Assembly: GCA_905178155.1 (NCBI GenBank)
Contig: CAJINV010000005.1
Span: 4,446,918-4,510,917 of the forward strand
From: Amoebophrya sp. A120
Taxonomy: Eukaryota > Sar > Dinophyceae > Syndiniales > Amoebophryaceae
Direction of reading: 5' to 3'
DNA length: 64,000 nucleotides
A program made the translations under genes and the position numbers. Shown piece by piece: positions 34,507-44,287 of the stretch; the stretch's first letter is position 1, and each line of letters begins with the position of its first letter. Below the pieces are notes generated by a model. It saw nothing but the letters and a program-made list of their open reading frames with translations, did not search any database and was not told the origin of the DNA.

Positions 34507-34843
34507 TATAGCGTACAAAGCCACGGCTTTAAGCTCGAGCAGACCAGATCTGCTTCAGCCACACATGGTGACGTGCTCTTGCGCGCACCCGATCACTTAC
34601 ACTTTTTTTAGGAGTTTGTAATGCTTTTTCGAAAGAGATTTCAAGCACTACCCACTCCCCGTGTTGTTGATTTGGCAAAGCCAAAACGAGCTGCGCGCAA
34701 CATTTCTTAGTCCATGTAAACATGGCTCTCTACATGAATGGATCCACGAAGCAGCGAAGAGAGAATGCAGCAGTGCAGGCGTGTTTGATGGTTCGTGTTC
34801 CTGAGGAGATCAACTCTGAAGAAAGTGTTTATATTTGGAATAT
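34507..34843 (+). repeat. Repeat Y, copy 1
   Basis: It starts TATAGCGTACAAAGCCACGG and ends TATTTGGAATATA. It matches 44288-44629 with few substitutions and one 4-bp length difference (GATCAC versus GATGGATCAC). Confidence 0.92.
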
Positions 34844-34934
34844 AGTGGATGTTCTTCATAGTTCGATCGATCTCATGGGTAAGGAATGCCATAGCTTCCT
34901 CCTCGTCTCACTGAGGAGGTAGCGTCTGTCTTTT
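34841..34934 (+). repeat. Repeat X, copy 2
   Basis: It directly abuts repeat Y copy 1 and precedes the first reading frame of the retrotransposon. See repeat X copy 1. Confidence 0.9.
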
Positions 34935-35040
34935 TCTGCCCACCCTGATTCGAACTTGAGCTTCAACTTCTCCCACCCTCAGGACACGCTGCTTACACAG
35001 CGCTAAATGATTTTGTTTTTACAAAAGCGTACTTGTCGAG

Positions 35041-36555
35041 ATGTCCGCACGATCTTCAGTGTCGTCTGTTAATTTTGATCACGCCTCTGATTCTAGTGGT
35101 CTTGTGCACCCAAGGACGTCGCGAGTATCGCGGGCGGAAGCTTTAGACTCAGCATCGCTTCCACATAAAGCTCTTTTCTGGCAAATGCTTAAAGTAGACG
35201 TGTGCACCGACAACCACTATAGCTTAAACGCGTCTTCTAATAATATTTTCCACCACGACGAAACGCCGGGAGTCGCGGGCGACGCTTTCAACTCCGATTT
35301 GTTGGAGGGAAGGTGCGACCGAGTGGATCCAATCGGACACGTTAATAGTCGAGACTGCTGGGACGACTACGCTTTCAAAAGCGCGGACCAGGAGGACATT
35401 GGTTATTTAGGTGCGAACTTGCGGGACTTGGAAAAGTACCCGCAGACAATCGCGTCCGCGCAGAGCTTGGAGCAGTTCCGGAACGTCAACCGAATTGGAA
35501 AAGCGGTGGACATCATCGGGCAGTCGCCGACGTACGAAATCCGCGGGCCACACGGAGTCCACCAGGAAAATATCGTGGAACGTCGATTGATTTCAACGTG
35601 TTTCATTTACGTCATTGGCTACTTCTTCGTGGCCCGGCGCGGAGACAAACGTAACGCGGCGACGCACGCCGCATCGGAGCATCTGCGTACGCAGGAGGAC
35701 GACCAGTGCCTCGTCGCAGCAATCACAACTATCACGATTAGGGATTTCACCCGTCTGCAGTTGATAGCGTTTCTTAACGATTTCCGCTGCGCCGGGAATT
35801 TAGTAAAAACCTTCTTCCAGAAGTGGGTGCTCGGTGAGCTGCACGACGCAACCGCAGACCACGAACTAGCCGCACCCAGTGGGTGCAGAGAAGTGCTGTT
35901 CGAGACCTACCGCCCCTGGGACTACACCGAGGATATCAATTTAATCCAGGGCCAGTTGTTTCCCGCCCAACTCGACCCACCACCGAACTCAATCCCACTC
36001 AGCACTCTGCGTCGTCGATTGGAAGTATCCTTGCGGTACCAAAGGCAACTAGTTACTGTTCCCTGCCCTTTCGGTTATTCTAGGTGGGGGGAGTATTTCG
36101 GGTTGGACGGACGGGCCAACCGACGACCAATTGAGCTTGCCGCAGGAGAACTAGGCTTCGCGGAAGCAGCTTCGATTGGAATCGGGTTTGACCGCCACCC
36201 AGACGGCAAACCAAGAGCAATCTTCTTCCCGCGAACACAATTGCGACACGAGTTCCAGCACTGGCCAAGGTGGGGACACCCAAGACGGTTCTGGAACAGG
36301 TTGGTCCAGATCTTAGGTGACGACGCGGACAATTTTGACATCCTCGGTAACCACCTGATCGACCTGCGATTGAATTCTGACCCCCGCCCTCCGTCTCCGG
36401 CGTTCTGCTGGCGCAAACGACACAACGACGTGGATGGATATGCTGAAGCAACACCAGGCGGCGTCAGCACCGCATCGCCCATCACCGGCAGTAGCCCAGT
36501 ATTTGGAACGCAAACAGCAACAGGAGGAACTGCTTCTCCAGCGGCAAGAAACTGA
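35041..36555 (+). CDS. Retrotransposon ORF1, unknown function
   Basis: This is a 504-codon frame from the ATG at 35041 with no introner. It has no recognised domain. The C-terminal half has a conserved-looking aromatic region (CPFGYSRWGEYFGLDG, QLRHEFQHWPRWGHPRRFW) and the last 60 residues are Ser/Thr/Gly-rich. It overlaps the recombinase frame by about 120 bp in another frame, which suggests coupled or shifted translation. It could be a structural (gag-like) protein or an N-terminal part of the recombinase product. Confidence 0.7.
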   Translation: MSARSSVSSVNFDHASDSSGLVHPRTSRVSRAEALDSASLPHKALFWQMLKVDVCTDNHYSLNASSNNIFHHDETPGVAGDAFNSDLLEGRCDRVDPIGHVNSRDCWDDYAFKSADQEDIGYLGANLRDLEKYPQTIASAQSLEQFRNVNRIGKAVDIIGQSPTYEIRGPHGVHQENIVERRLISTCFIYVIGYFFVARRGDKRNAATHAASEHLRTQEDDQCLVAAITTITIRDFTRLQLIAFLNDFRCAGNLVKTFFQKWVLGELHDATADHELAAPSGCREVLFETYRPWDYTEDINLIQGQLFPAQLDPPPNSIPLSTLRRRLEVSLRYQRQLVTVPCPFGYSRWGEYFGLDGRANRRPIELAAGELGFAEAASIGIGFDRHPDGKPRAIFFPRTQLRHEFQHWPRWGHPRRFWNRLVQILGDDADNFDILGNHLIDLRLNSDPRPPSPAFCWRKRHNDVDGYAEATPGGVSTASPITGSSPVFGTQTATGGTASPAARN

Positions 36556-38965
36556 TCGGAAACAATTACAAATGGAGAAGGATATAGCGAGTAGACCTTT
36601 CTACCGCCCGGCTCCGTTCGATCAGTCGCGGGTCAAGCGACCGCGATCCTTTTCTTCCGCCAGTGGGAGCATGCTCTCGCAGCCAGTAGAGGACTCAGAT
36701 TTTGACGAATCGCAGTTGGGGTCACCGGTGATGCGCCAGGATGTCGCCCAAGCCTGGTCCTCAATTACTTCGTCGCTATTGGACTCAAGCAAGCCTTTTT
36801 GGGAAGCTGAGCCATTGACAAACGGCGAGGAGACGCGAGACATGTTGAAGCAAAAGTATAAAAAGCCGCCGAAGAAAAAAGCTAAACTCGAAACAGCTGA
36901 TGAATCGGAGGAGGAAGAGGAACGCGCATTGCACGAGGTGGCAACTAAGCGCGGTCGACTGCGAAACAAATTCGCACCAAAACAACAAGCATCCTCTTCT
37001 TCTTCGTCGTCATCTTCAGCGGGGCCGAGTATGTTTGGGCCGGCACTAAAATCCAGCTTCACTGGACCGGACTCGATGATAATAGCTTTCTTCAACGCGA
37101 AGAAGGAGGTGATCGAAAGACGCAGCCATGTGGTGATCTCGCACGGCGAAGACTACGGCAAGCCGGCCTACCTTTATTTTAAAGGAGAGAAGGACGCAGT
37201 CTTATCCGCGGAAGAGAAGCAGCAGTTGCAAGTAGTTCCGGATTCCGTGGCGAAGCAGTATTTCAAACACCAAAATCCATACTCTTGGAAATTGGTGGAC
37301 AATTCGCCCAAGCGCAAGCCACTGCCAAGCTCGGAGTCACCGCCAAAACTACGATTGCAGCCAGCTATGCCCAGCACGATCAAAGATAAACTTTCGGACG
37401 TCAAGACTTCCAATTTTTTCGCGAAGTTACCAGTCGTACCGGAGCAACGCCGTGTAGTAAAACCGGGAGCAGCAACCGGTGTCGACACGGACAGGCTGAA
37501 ACAGCATAACTTGTTCAAGCACGTGTGCGGGCACATGGAGAAAGACGAGGACGAAGAGCAGCTGGATCTCAGCATCCGCATCCCTGACCCGGAGGAAACT
37601 TACGACGAGAAAACAGCTTTGGAGAAAATGGTGGAGATTGTGAACGAAGACAAACCACATCTCCAGGACCCTCCTCTGCGCCCTCTGTTAACTCCGGCGA
37701 TGGCTCTGCTCTCGGAGGATGACTTCGTCAACATGTTGTACATTCCGAACGAGGACACACACCACTCGAAGAAAACGGGCGACAAGTACCGCGTGCAACT
37801 GAAAACGAGATATGTTCGGTTGCTGATTGCTGTAGGTTTATCACCGCAGCCGTCAGACCGTAGTTCCTACAGCATGAGGCTTTGCGCGACGTATTTTACA
37901 AATTCAAAATTACGGGCGGCAGCGCAATCCAGGACCACGAACTACTCGCATATAAAAATGCTCTTATGCCGGCATAAACAGTTCAGCTACGAGATGGCGA
38001 TGGAGTATTCGGGTCATTTTAAAATGCTTTCGCGGACGCAGCAACCCCCCGCCCAGAAAACGGGCATCCGTTTATCCCATCTGCTGCTGATCGCTCAAGC
38101 GGTGCAACGATTCGGTATTCCGTTCATCGGCTCGACAAAGTTTTCAGGCGGAGTACGACCCGTGCGGTTTCTCCGCTTGATGATCAGTCTTTGGTTTTCA
38201 TTTTTACGTCTCGATGACCTGGCGTCAACGCGTCGTCTTTCGAACGGCGAGTGCACCGAGTTCGCAACTTTTAGTAGTAAAACAAACAGTCGAGGCCTTC
38301 GACGCGAAGGATTTATTCTGGGGCGTTCGTGTAGTTACGCACCCCGCTCCACCCCGATCGGGGAAGATGAGGAAGGAAAATTGGAGGTGAAGTTCTGCCC
38401 TACATGCTGTATATCCACAGCGGAATGGGTCAGGTTTCGCCGATGGCCAAAACCACGACTGCGGGCGGCGCTCAAGGAAATCCTTCAGACGACCGATACT
38501 TGGAGTGAACTAGAAAGCTCGGACTTTGTTTCCGAATTGGACGGCCTCGCCAGCGATTCTTACGGGGGTCATTCTCTCAGAATCGGAGGGATACAAAGTG
38601 CGTCAGAGGGTGGAATGGAGATCCGCGATTTGCGGCGGATGTGCAGACACGAAAGTGTTGAAACAGCGGACGCCTACATCAACATGAGTAGGAACTATCC
38701 GGACTCGGTTAGCATTTGGTGGCCGAGATTGGTCCCGCAACACTTTGGTCCAACATCTGCATCCGCGGCGATCAGGCTGGCATCCTCCTCGCAGTTTGTA
38801 GCCAAGAATTGGCGTTACAAAAAGTCAACACTTCCGAATGACCGACGACGACCACCTCGCGCACTTTCAGACGCCTTTTTCGAGTTCCGAGACCCGGAAA
38901 ATGCATTAGGAGATGAGCCAGAACTCTTCTACTTCGAACAGCCGGCGCAACCGGATTTGTGGTGA
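36434..38965 (+). CDS. Tyrosine recombinase of DIRS-type element
   Basis: This enzyme would integrate the circular cDNA. The 843-codon frame starts with a Gln/Lys-rich coiled region and acidic and Ser-rich linkers. About residues 470-770 form the catalytic domain. The expected residues are all visible: Arg in FLRLDDL, Lys in FATFSSKTNSRG, the His-x-x-Arg box in GGHSLRIGG, a second His in RRMCRHES, and the nucleophilic Tyr in ADAYINMS. Order and spacing fit tyrosine recombinases, so the enzyme looks intact. A Cys pair (FCPTCC) precedes the His box. The start ATG lies inside the end of ORF1. Confidence 0.85.
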   Translation: MDMLKQHQAASAPHRPSPAVAQYLERKQQQEELLLQRQETDRKQLQMEKDIASRPFYRPAPFDQSRVKRPRSFSSASGSMLSQPVEDSDFDESQLGSPVMRQDVAQAWSSITSSLLDSSKPFWEAEPLTNGEETRDMLKQKYKKPPKKKAKLETADESEEEEERALHEVATKRGRLRNKFAPKQQASSSSSSSSSAGPSMFGPALKSSFTGPDSMIIAFFNAKKEVIERRSHVVISHGEDYGKPAYLYFKGEKDAVLSAEEKQQLQVVPDSVAKQYFKHQNPYSWKLVDNSPKRKPLPSSESPPKLRLQPAMPSTIKDKLSDVKTSNFFAKLPVVPEQRRVVKPGAATGVDTDRLKQHNLFKHVCGHMEKDEDEEQLDLSIRIPDPEETYDEKTALEKMVEIVNEDKPHLQDPPLRPLLTPAMALLSEDDFVNMLYIPNEDTHHSKKTGDKYRVQLKTRYVRLLIAVGLSPQPSDRSSYSMRLCATYFTNSKLRAAAQSRTTNYSHIKMLLCRHKQFSYEMAMEYSGHFKMLSRTQQPPAQKTGIRLSHLLLIAQAVQRFGIPFIGSTKFSGGVRPVRFLRLMISLWFSFLRLDDLASTRRLSNGECTEFATFSSKTNSRGLRREGFILGRSCSYAPRSTPIGEDEEGKLEVKFCPTCCISTAEWVRFRRWPKPRLRAALKEILQTTDTWSELESSDFVSELDGLASDSYGGHSLRIGGIQSASEGGMEIRDLRRMCRHESVETADAYINMSRNYPDSVSIWWPRLVPQHFGPTSASAAIRLASSSQFVAKNWRYKKSTLPNDRRRPPRALSDAFFEFRDPENALGDEPELFYFEQPAQPDLW

Positions 38966-39469
38966 TGCGCTTTGATGAAGATTGATAGAGCCTATGACGT
39001 ATTTTTGCGCGCATTTTAAAGCTCTGGCCAACTTCTAGCTCACATTGCAAATTCAGAAATGAAGCATCGCACATCGTAGCTTTCTTCTTTATTTTTTCTT
39101 TTTGAAAAAATCAACGCTCATTCAAAAATCAAAAGATTTTCTCAATGAAAAAATGTACAAAAAAGGAAAGTAAATGGCCTTTCAATCGAACAACAAAAGA
39201 ACTTCGGCGAGAGACAAAAAATTTTTGTTCGGATCGTACACAAATGAGGCTCTTCGTTCATAGAAAGAAAACAAACCCCCGTGCTGTTGTGTGACCAACG
39301 TTTGGTGTCTGCGGTTGCTTTGCAACGTCTGCGTCCTCGCCAAACTGACCACAGGGCCCACCTTTTTGTTTTCCTAGCTTTTGGCCTTCTATTTAGAGGC
39401 AGAAGATACACAAGATCGCATTGGTACACCTGATCATTCCCTTTTAATTTCGACACAAACAAGAAAAAA

Positions 39470-40303
39470 ATGGCATTGGCACCCGGAGCTCTCGGTCCTG
39501 CTGCTCCTGGAGCAGCGGCCATCGACGCCTTGATGGCCCAACAGCAAGTCAACGCGGAATTGGGTGTCGGAGTCCTAGACGGACCGCAGGCGGCTCTGCT
39601 CGCCGCGGAAGCCGAAATTTGTGTCAAGAAAATCAACGGTCGGGCTTTCCGCTATTTTACGGAATTACTCGCGAGCGAACGACTGCTGGACGGCCTCGGC
39701 CCGCTGTGCCCGTCCACTTGTTTGTGCGACATGTCGGAAATCTTAACGGTGCGCCGCGCGATTGGGATTTTCCAGAACAACGAACAGTACCTGCAGGCGT
39801 TGAACATCGTCAGCGCGGCGTTGATCCCGGAAATGCCGGGCTTTCGCGGTAACAAGCGCACTTCGTCGGAGAACCAGGCGCAGTTGACCCCGAAACAGGT
39901 CTCGGAAGTGTTTTTCCGCGAAATGCGCAATGCCTTGACCTTGACCAACCTGCCGACTGTCGACGCCAACCCGCCGGAGACCCGCTACCAGCGCGCCTGC
40001 ACGCTCTCGGTCACGACTACGTGGCGGATCCAGTTCATCACCGGGATCCAGTTGGAAAAGCGCCTGCAAGGTATTGACGATGATGCCGATCCTATCAAGA
40101 AGAAAAAAGGAGACCGTGGCGCTACTACTACGGGGGGTGCTGGCCGTATTTGCATTCCGTTCTTGCGCGGCAAGTGTAAGAAAAGTGCTTCGCAGTGCCC
40201 TCGTTTGCATTCCGCTCCCGAAAAGCGCATCCGTGCTGTCAATCGAATTTTTGCCATCAAGATTACGGATGAGCAGATCAAGAAGTTTTCCAACGGGAAG
40301 TAA
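39470..40303 (+). CDS. Retrotransposon zinc-finger protein (gag-like)
   Basis: This is a 277-codon frame from the ATG at 39470. The N-terminus is Ala/Pro/Gly-rich, the middle is helical, and near the C-terminus lies a CCCH-type finger: CIPFLRGKCKKSASQCPRLH, with spacing C-x7-C-x6-C-x3-H. It probably binds RNA or single-stranded DNA, so a nucleocapsid (gag) role is likely. It sits between recombinase and reverse transcriptase, separated from each by 500-600 bp of non-coding DNA, so it may have its own transcript. Confidence 0.7.
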   Translation: MALAPGALGPAAPGAAAIDALMAQQQVNAELGVGVLDGPQAALLAAEAEICVKKINGRAFRYFTELLASERLLDGLGPLCPSTCLCDMSEILTVRRAIGIFQNNEQYLQALNIVSAALIPEMPGFRGNKRTSSENQAQLTPKQVSEVFFREMRNALTLTNLPTVDANPPETRYQRACTLSVTTTWRIQFITGIQLEKRLQGIDDDADPIKKKKGDRGATTTGGAGRICIPFLRGKCKKSASQCPRLHSAPEKRIRAVNRIFAIKITDEQIKKFSNGK

Positions 40304-40305
40304 CC

Positions 40306-40358
40306 GGCTAGCAATTTGTATTGCAGCAGGTTAGGGGCTAGCAATTTGCATTGCAGCA
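40306..40358 (+). repeat. Two 23-bp direct repeats after the zinc-finger ORF
   Basis: The word GGCTAGCAATTTGYATTGCA followed by GCA occurs at 40306-40328 and 40336-40358 with one difference. It may be a processing or regulatory signal, or slippage. Confidence 0.85.
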
Positions 40359-40904
40359 ATTCCCGGCAGTAGTGCGCTTTTCCTTTTACGCTAGATTCAG
40401 CCTCGTTTTAGTAACTTTTATTACAAAACTTGTCGTGGAAAAAATGTCTCCTTAGCATCTCGGGCAAACTCTGGCTTTTCTTCAAACGTGCTTCGAATGA
40501 TGATTGTTGTGAGCAAGGAATAACATCCATCGTACAACTCTCAGCTCCGCTCGTTCCGCTGAATAGCCGCGCGTTTCGCCGCCGCTAAAACATCTTCGTG
40601 CAAATGTTTCGGTCCGAGAGCAACGGGAGTCGGTCTCCGCATCTCTCCGATTTGCATCCGAGCTCGTCTTCGCCTCGCGGTCGTCGACCGGAAAAAACAG
40701 GAAAATAATGGAAATGGGTCTTGGATAATACGGCAGCTCCTGCATTGCTTTATCCCAATTTAATAGCCAAATCTAACATTTTTCCCACTTTGCCTTTCCT
40801 TTTACTTCGTTATCTTCCAGCCACGATACTGACTTTTATCCTATACTATCCTCTTAAAAAACCTGACGAGGTAAAAAATAAATTTACAAATTGTTTTCTC
40901 CAAT

Positions 40905-43001
40905 ATGTCGTCGTCACAGAATCAGAAAAATGATGCTGCAAGCAGCTCTAGCCATCAAGGTACACCTGCAGGCCGCAGGGGGACGTCCGCGGAGCGCAGG
41001 AGTCCACGCAGAGACTTTTTCGGAAATCTGAAAAGTCGTCATGCTACTCCACCGCGCCGCAGTTCTCCGTCGCAGTCAGTCTTAAGTACTTCCCGATCAA
41101 GTCGGGATTCTCCGGGTTCGTCGAGTCCGTTTTCACCGACGAACCGGGCAAAAAGTGTTTCGAAGTTAGGTGCTTTTGCATCAGCGAAAAGAAGCACGAC
41201 ACCGGAGAAAACAGCTACTCCTCGCTCCCTGACGCCGCCACCGTCGAAGCGCCAGAAAGCGGAGTCTACCGATCTGAAACCGTTAAAAGTTTCAAAACTA
41301 GACCGGTATAAATCCCCAAGTACAAGGGGGATTTTGAGAACAAGCACTACTACAGCGCCGGAGTGGCCACGCAGTGCCGCGGCATCCACACCACCAAGGT
41401 CAGCCTCACCTCGAAGAAGTAAGGTTTCTTTTGCGGCAGCCCCACCTGACATCCATTCGGTTCCAGTGGAGGGAAACCTTCACCCTTTGCCGAGGTTGAA
41501 AACCGAGAGCACTTCGTCTTCGGAAGCACAGGCAATGCCGCAAATTCCGCCGTTGTCTTTCTCTTCGGGCTCATCGGCCACACCAAGCGTCGACCAATTT
41601 GAACTGCCACCCGCAAGGAAGCATTCTCCTATCCGACCGACAACTACACCTAAAAGTAATGCGGAGTATCGTGGTATCTCGTCTCCACGGGCGAAGTCAC
41701 AGGCGGAGCTCACCGCCAAAGACTTCCGCCAGCGAATTTCTGTTGATAAAAGTCGGCAGTTCGGCATCGGAATGGAGCATGACATCTATGGCCAAGCAGC
41801 TGCGGATGTCCAGAAGGAGTGCACAGTCGAGGAATTGAAAGAGAAGAACCGCATTAAAACGCGGGAAGTGCTCAATTTTCACCACGCGTTGCAAGCTCCG
41901 GAAGCCATGGTCCACAAGGACATCAGGCCGCACCTGCAGAAACACTATGAAAAGAAAAATTTCTTGTTCATGAGTAAAACGCTGAGCGCAGCAATCGATA
42001 ATTGCGGGGCGGTACGCAGCGACCGCGTCAACGAAATCTTGAAGAATATCGATCACCTTCGCAACGGTTTTTTAGCCGGCGATGGGTACACTCCGCCTTG
42101 CGGATTTTGGTCCAAGCTGGATGACGATGAGGTGCAAGAGCAGCTGCTTGAGGCTTTGTCCACGCCAATCAAACACTATCCTGATCCTCCACGCACCCAT
42201 TGGGCGGGAGAAAAGGAAGTTCGGGCGATGTGGGAGGACGCCTTGGTTTTTGAGCAGAAAGGCCTGTATACGTTCCGCGACCACAAGGACCTGCAGAAGC
42301 GAAAGGTGGATTACACCGCGGCAAAATGCTTCCCCGTCTACAAATCCAAAGACGCGCAGGGTCGGCCGGCCGATCCCAGTGAGAGGCCACGACCCTGCAT
42401 AGATCTGAGGAAAAAGAATTGTAGACAGTTGGCCCAAGAGAAGATGAGGCTGATCGGAGCAAGAAGCTCCGTTCAACTGGTGGAAAGGTGTTTATCAACT
42501 TGTGTTGAAAACCCATCCCATTTTCAGTGGAAGGTTGACATCAAAGAAGACATCGCGACGGAACAAGAGATCAAGCAAAGTTTTGACATCCATCGCAAAG
42601 TCCTGCGAGAGTCTTTTCGCCGAAAAACCACGGAACGCATTAAGCCGGGCTACTCCTTCTGTCCCAAACAATTTGCCAAGGATCTCAAAAAATTTTATAA
42701 CCAGTGCGGTATTGATTCTGAGATGCGCAAGTCATTGTTTGTGGATGCCGGTTCCGGAGACGCTTACCAAGGAGGAGATCGCGTCCTCGCCGGCTGCGGC
42801 AGCAATCCAAAAAATGCGGGACAACCGGGCGAAACAACGACAAAAGTCGTCATCTTCTTCATCCAAAGCGTCTCCTCCTGCTCCCAGAAACTCACCGCGA
42901 GGCAGCGACGACGAGGAAGTCGAGAGGGGCTTTGTCCTCTTTTCAGCAATTTGTGCTTTGTTCGGAAGCCTCGCCAGCGTCCACCAATGCGTCTCGCTTA
43001 G
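40905..43001 (+). CDS. Retrotransposon reverse transcriptase, N-terminal part
   Basis: This is a 698-codon frame from the ATG at 40905. The first 270 residues are Ser/Pro/Arg-rich and disordered. A helical region follows, then FPVYKSKDAQ and RPRPCIDLRKKN, which fit the start of a DIRS-type reverse transcriptase. Then comes QWKVDIKEDI, which could hold the first catalytic Asp. After this the frame runs into a hydrophilic stretch, and the next reverse transcriptase motifs appear in the overlapping frame 42502-44190. A programmed shift, a small unrecognised intron or a mutation must join the two. Confidence 0.7.
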   Translation: MSSSQNQKNDAASSSSHQGTPAGRRGTSAERRSPRRDFFGNLKSRHATPPRRSSPSQSVLSTSRSSRDSPGSSSPFSPTNRAKSVSKLGAFASAKRSTTPEKTATPRSLTPPPSKRQKAESTDLKPLKVSKLDRYKSPSTRGILRTSTTTAPEWPRSAAASTPPRSASPRRSKVSFAAAPPDIHSVPVEGNLHPLPRLKTESTSSSEAQAMPQIPPLSFSSGSSATPSVDQFELPPARKHSPIRPTTTPKSNAEYRGISSPRAKSQAELTAKDFRQRISVDKSRQFGIGMEHDIYGQAAADVQKECTVEELKEKNRIKTREVLNFHHALQAPEAMVHKDIRPHLQKHYEKKNFLFMSKTLSAAIDNCGAVRSDRVNEILKNIDHLRNGFLAGDGYTPPCGFWSKLDDDEVQEQLLEALSTPIKHYPDPPRTHWAGEKEVRAMWEDALVFEQKGLYTFRDHKDLQKRKVDYTAAKCFPVYKSKDAQGRPADPSERPRPCIDLRKKNCRQLAQEKMRLIGARSSVQLVERCLSTCVENPSHFQWKVDIKEDIATEQEIKQSFDIHRKVLRESFRRKTTERIKPGYSFCPKQFAKDLKKFYNQCGIDSEMRKSLFVDAGSGDAYQGGDRVLAGCGSNPKNAGQPGETTTKVVIFFIQSVSSCSQKLTARQRRRGSREGLCPLFSNLCFVRKPRQRPPMRLA

Positions 43002-44190
43002 CGAGATCATGCAGCTCGTTTTTACGGGTTATCTCCAAGTCTGTGCTACCGTCTTCATAGACGATATACATGGAAACTCGAGAGGAGAATTGGTGGAGCA
43101 AGATAGTCAGCTGATCGACCTCTGGTTAGATCTGAGCGGATGGGAACAATCGGAGCACAAGAAAGAAAGCCACCAATTCCAGAAGCTGCTTGTTGCGCTC
43201 GGAGTTGGCTACGAGCTTGATTTCAAGGCGCAAACAATTTTTATTGTGGTGCCAGAGCAGAAAGTCGCTAAACTTCTCGGGCTGCGTGACAGGTTCGTTC
43301 AAGAAGAGCAAGACAATGCCATACAACTTCGCACCCTGCAAAGTTTTACTGGCTTGCTCCGCCACATAATTCAACTTTCGCCACATTTGGCGTATTTAGC
43401 ACGTGGCTTCAATACCTGGGCCAGTGAGTTGGATTTTGCGCGCCAAATCAAGCACAAGCGCAACAAGAGGCAATTGAAGAAGCTTGTCGTCACTGCAGCT
43501 GCAATTGGAAGTAGTGTCCGACCAATTCCGTTGAACAAGCAAACAGTGGGCCGCCAACTTTGCCATTTGTACATCGACGCGAGTGGTAGTAATCTGGATC
43601 AAGCGGCAAAGCGACTGTGGGGTGGCCAGTTCGACAAACTTGACGAATTTGACATGCGGGCTGGAGGTGTGCTTTTTGCACACGACAACACAGTTACCGC
43701 TTGGCACTGCAAGCTCACGGAAATTCCTAAAGATCTTTTGAAAGATCTTGTCATGGCGGGGGATCGAGGCAGTTTCAACATAGCTGTCCTCGAGGTCTTC
43801 GCAGCCAGGTGTTCATTAGAAATTTTCCGCAAGCAAATTGCGGGAAAAAGAACAATAGTTCACTGCGACAATGTGGCAGGAGTTTTTTGTTTGGGTCGCA
43901 ACAATTCAAAAAGCTGGTTGATCCAACGTATCTCAACCAGTTTCCATCTGCTTGCGAGACAGATGGATGTTTCTTTTTACTGGTGCTGGTTAGCATCTGC
44001 TCAAAATGTGGCAGACGTTTTAACCAGAAAATCAAGGATGCCGATTTTGTTAGAAGCTTTTCCGAATGCTGTGCAGGTGGAAGCCAGCTCCGACCAGCTG
44101 CAATCACGCCACTTGTGGGGCATCCCGAAAGTTTTAGGAGACCTTTTTAATGTAGAAGAACCTATTAAGGTGACTCTTCCAGCGTTGTAA
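42502..44190 (+). CDS. Retrotransposon reverse transcriptase C-terminal part and RNase H
   Basis: From about 42940 the frame reads ALFGSLASVHQCVSLSEI and CATVFIDDIHG, the latter being the YxDD-type catalytic motif (here F-I-D-D). Next comes a helical connection, then RNase H: LYIDASGSN, NIAVLEVFAA, IVHCDNVAGVFCLG and NVADVLTRKS supply the four acidic residues. No methyltransferase domain is seen. The true start is in the preceding frame; the first part of this open frame (42502 to about 42740) is probably not translated as such. It ends at the TAA at 44188-44190, about 100 bp before the right repeat. Confidence 0.8.
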   Translation: MLKTHPIFSGRLTSKKTSRRNKRSSKVLTSIAKSCESLFAEKPRNALSRATPSVPNNLPRISKNFITSAVLILRCASHCLWMPVPETLTKEEIASSPAAAAIQKMRDNRAKQRQKSSSSSSKASPPAPRNSPRGSDDEEVERGFVLFSAICALFGSLASVHQCVSLSEIMQLVFTGYLQVCATVFIDDIHGNSRGELVEQDSQLIDLWLDLSGWEQSEHKKESHQFQKLLVALGVGYELDFKAQTIFIVVPEQKVAKLLGLRDRFVQEEQDNAIQLRTLQSFTGLLRHIIQLSPHLAYLARGFNTWASELDFARQIKHKRNKRQLKKLVVTAAAIGSSVRPIPLNKQTVGRQLCHLYIDASGSNLDQAAKRLWGGQFDKLDEFDMRAGGVLFAHDNTVTAWHCKLTEIPKDLLKDLVMAGDRGSFNIAVLEVFAARCSLEIFRKQIAGKRTIVHCDNVAGVFCLGRNNSKSWLIQRISTSFHLLARQMDVSFYWCWLASAQNVADVLTRKSRMPILLEAFPNAVQVEASSDQLQSRHLWGIPKVLGDLFNVEEPIKVTLPAL

Positions 44191-44287
44191 TTATGCAGAA
44201 GAGTCACAAATGGCTGTATGTTTTGTTTTCCTGTTTTGTAAATTTTTTTTTACTTAGTCAGGTTTTTTCTTTCACTACATACGGCGT

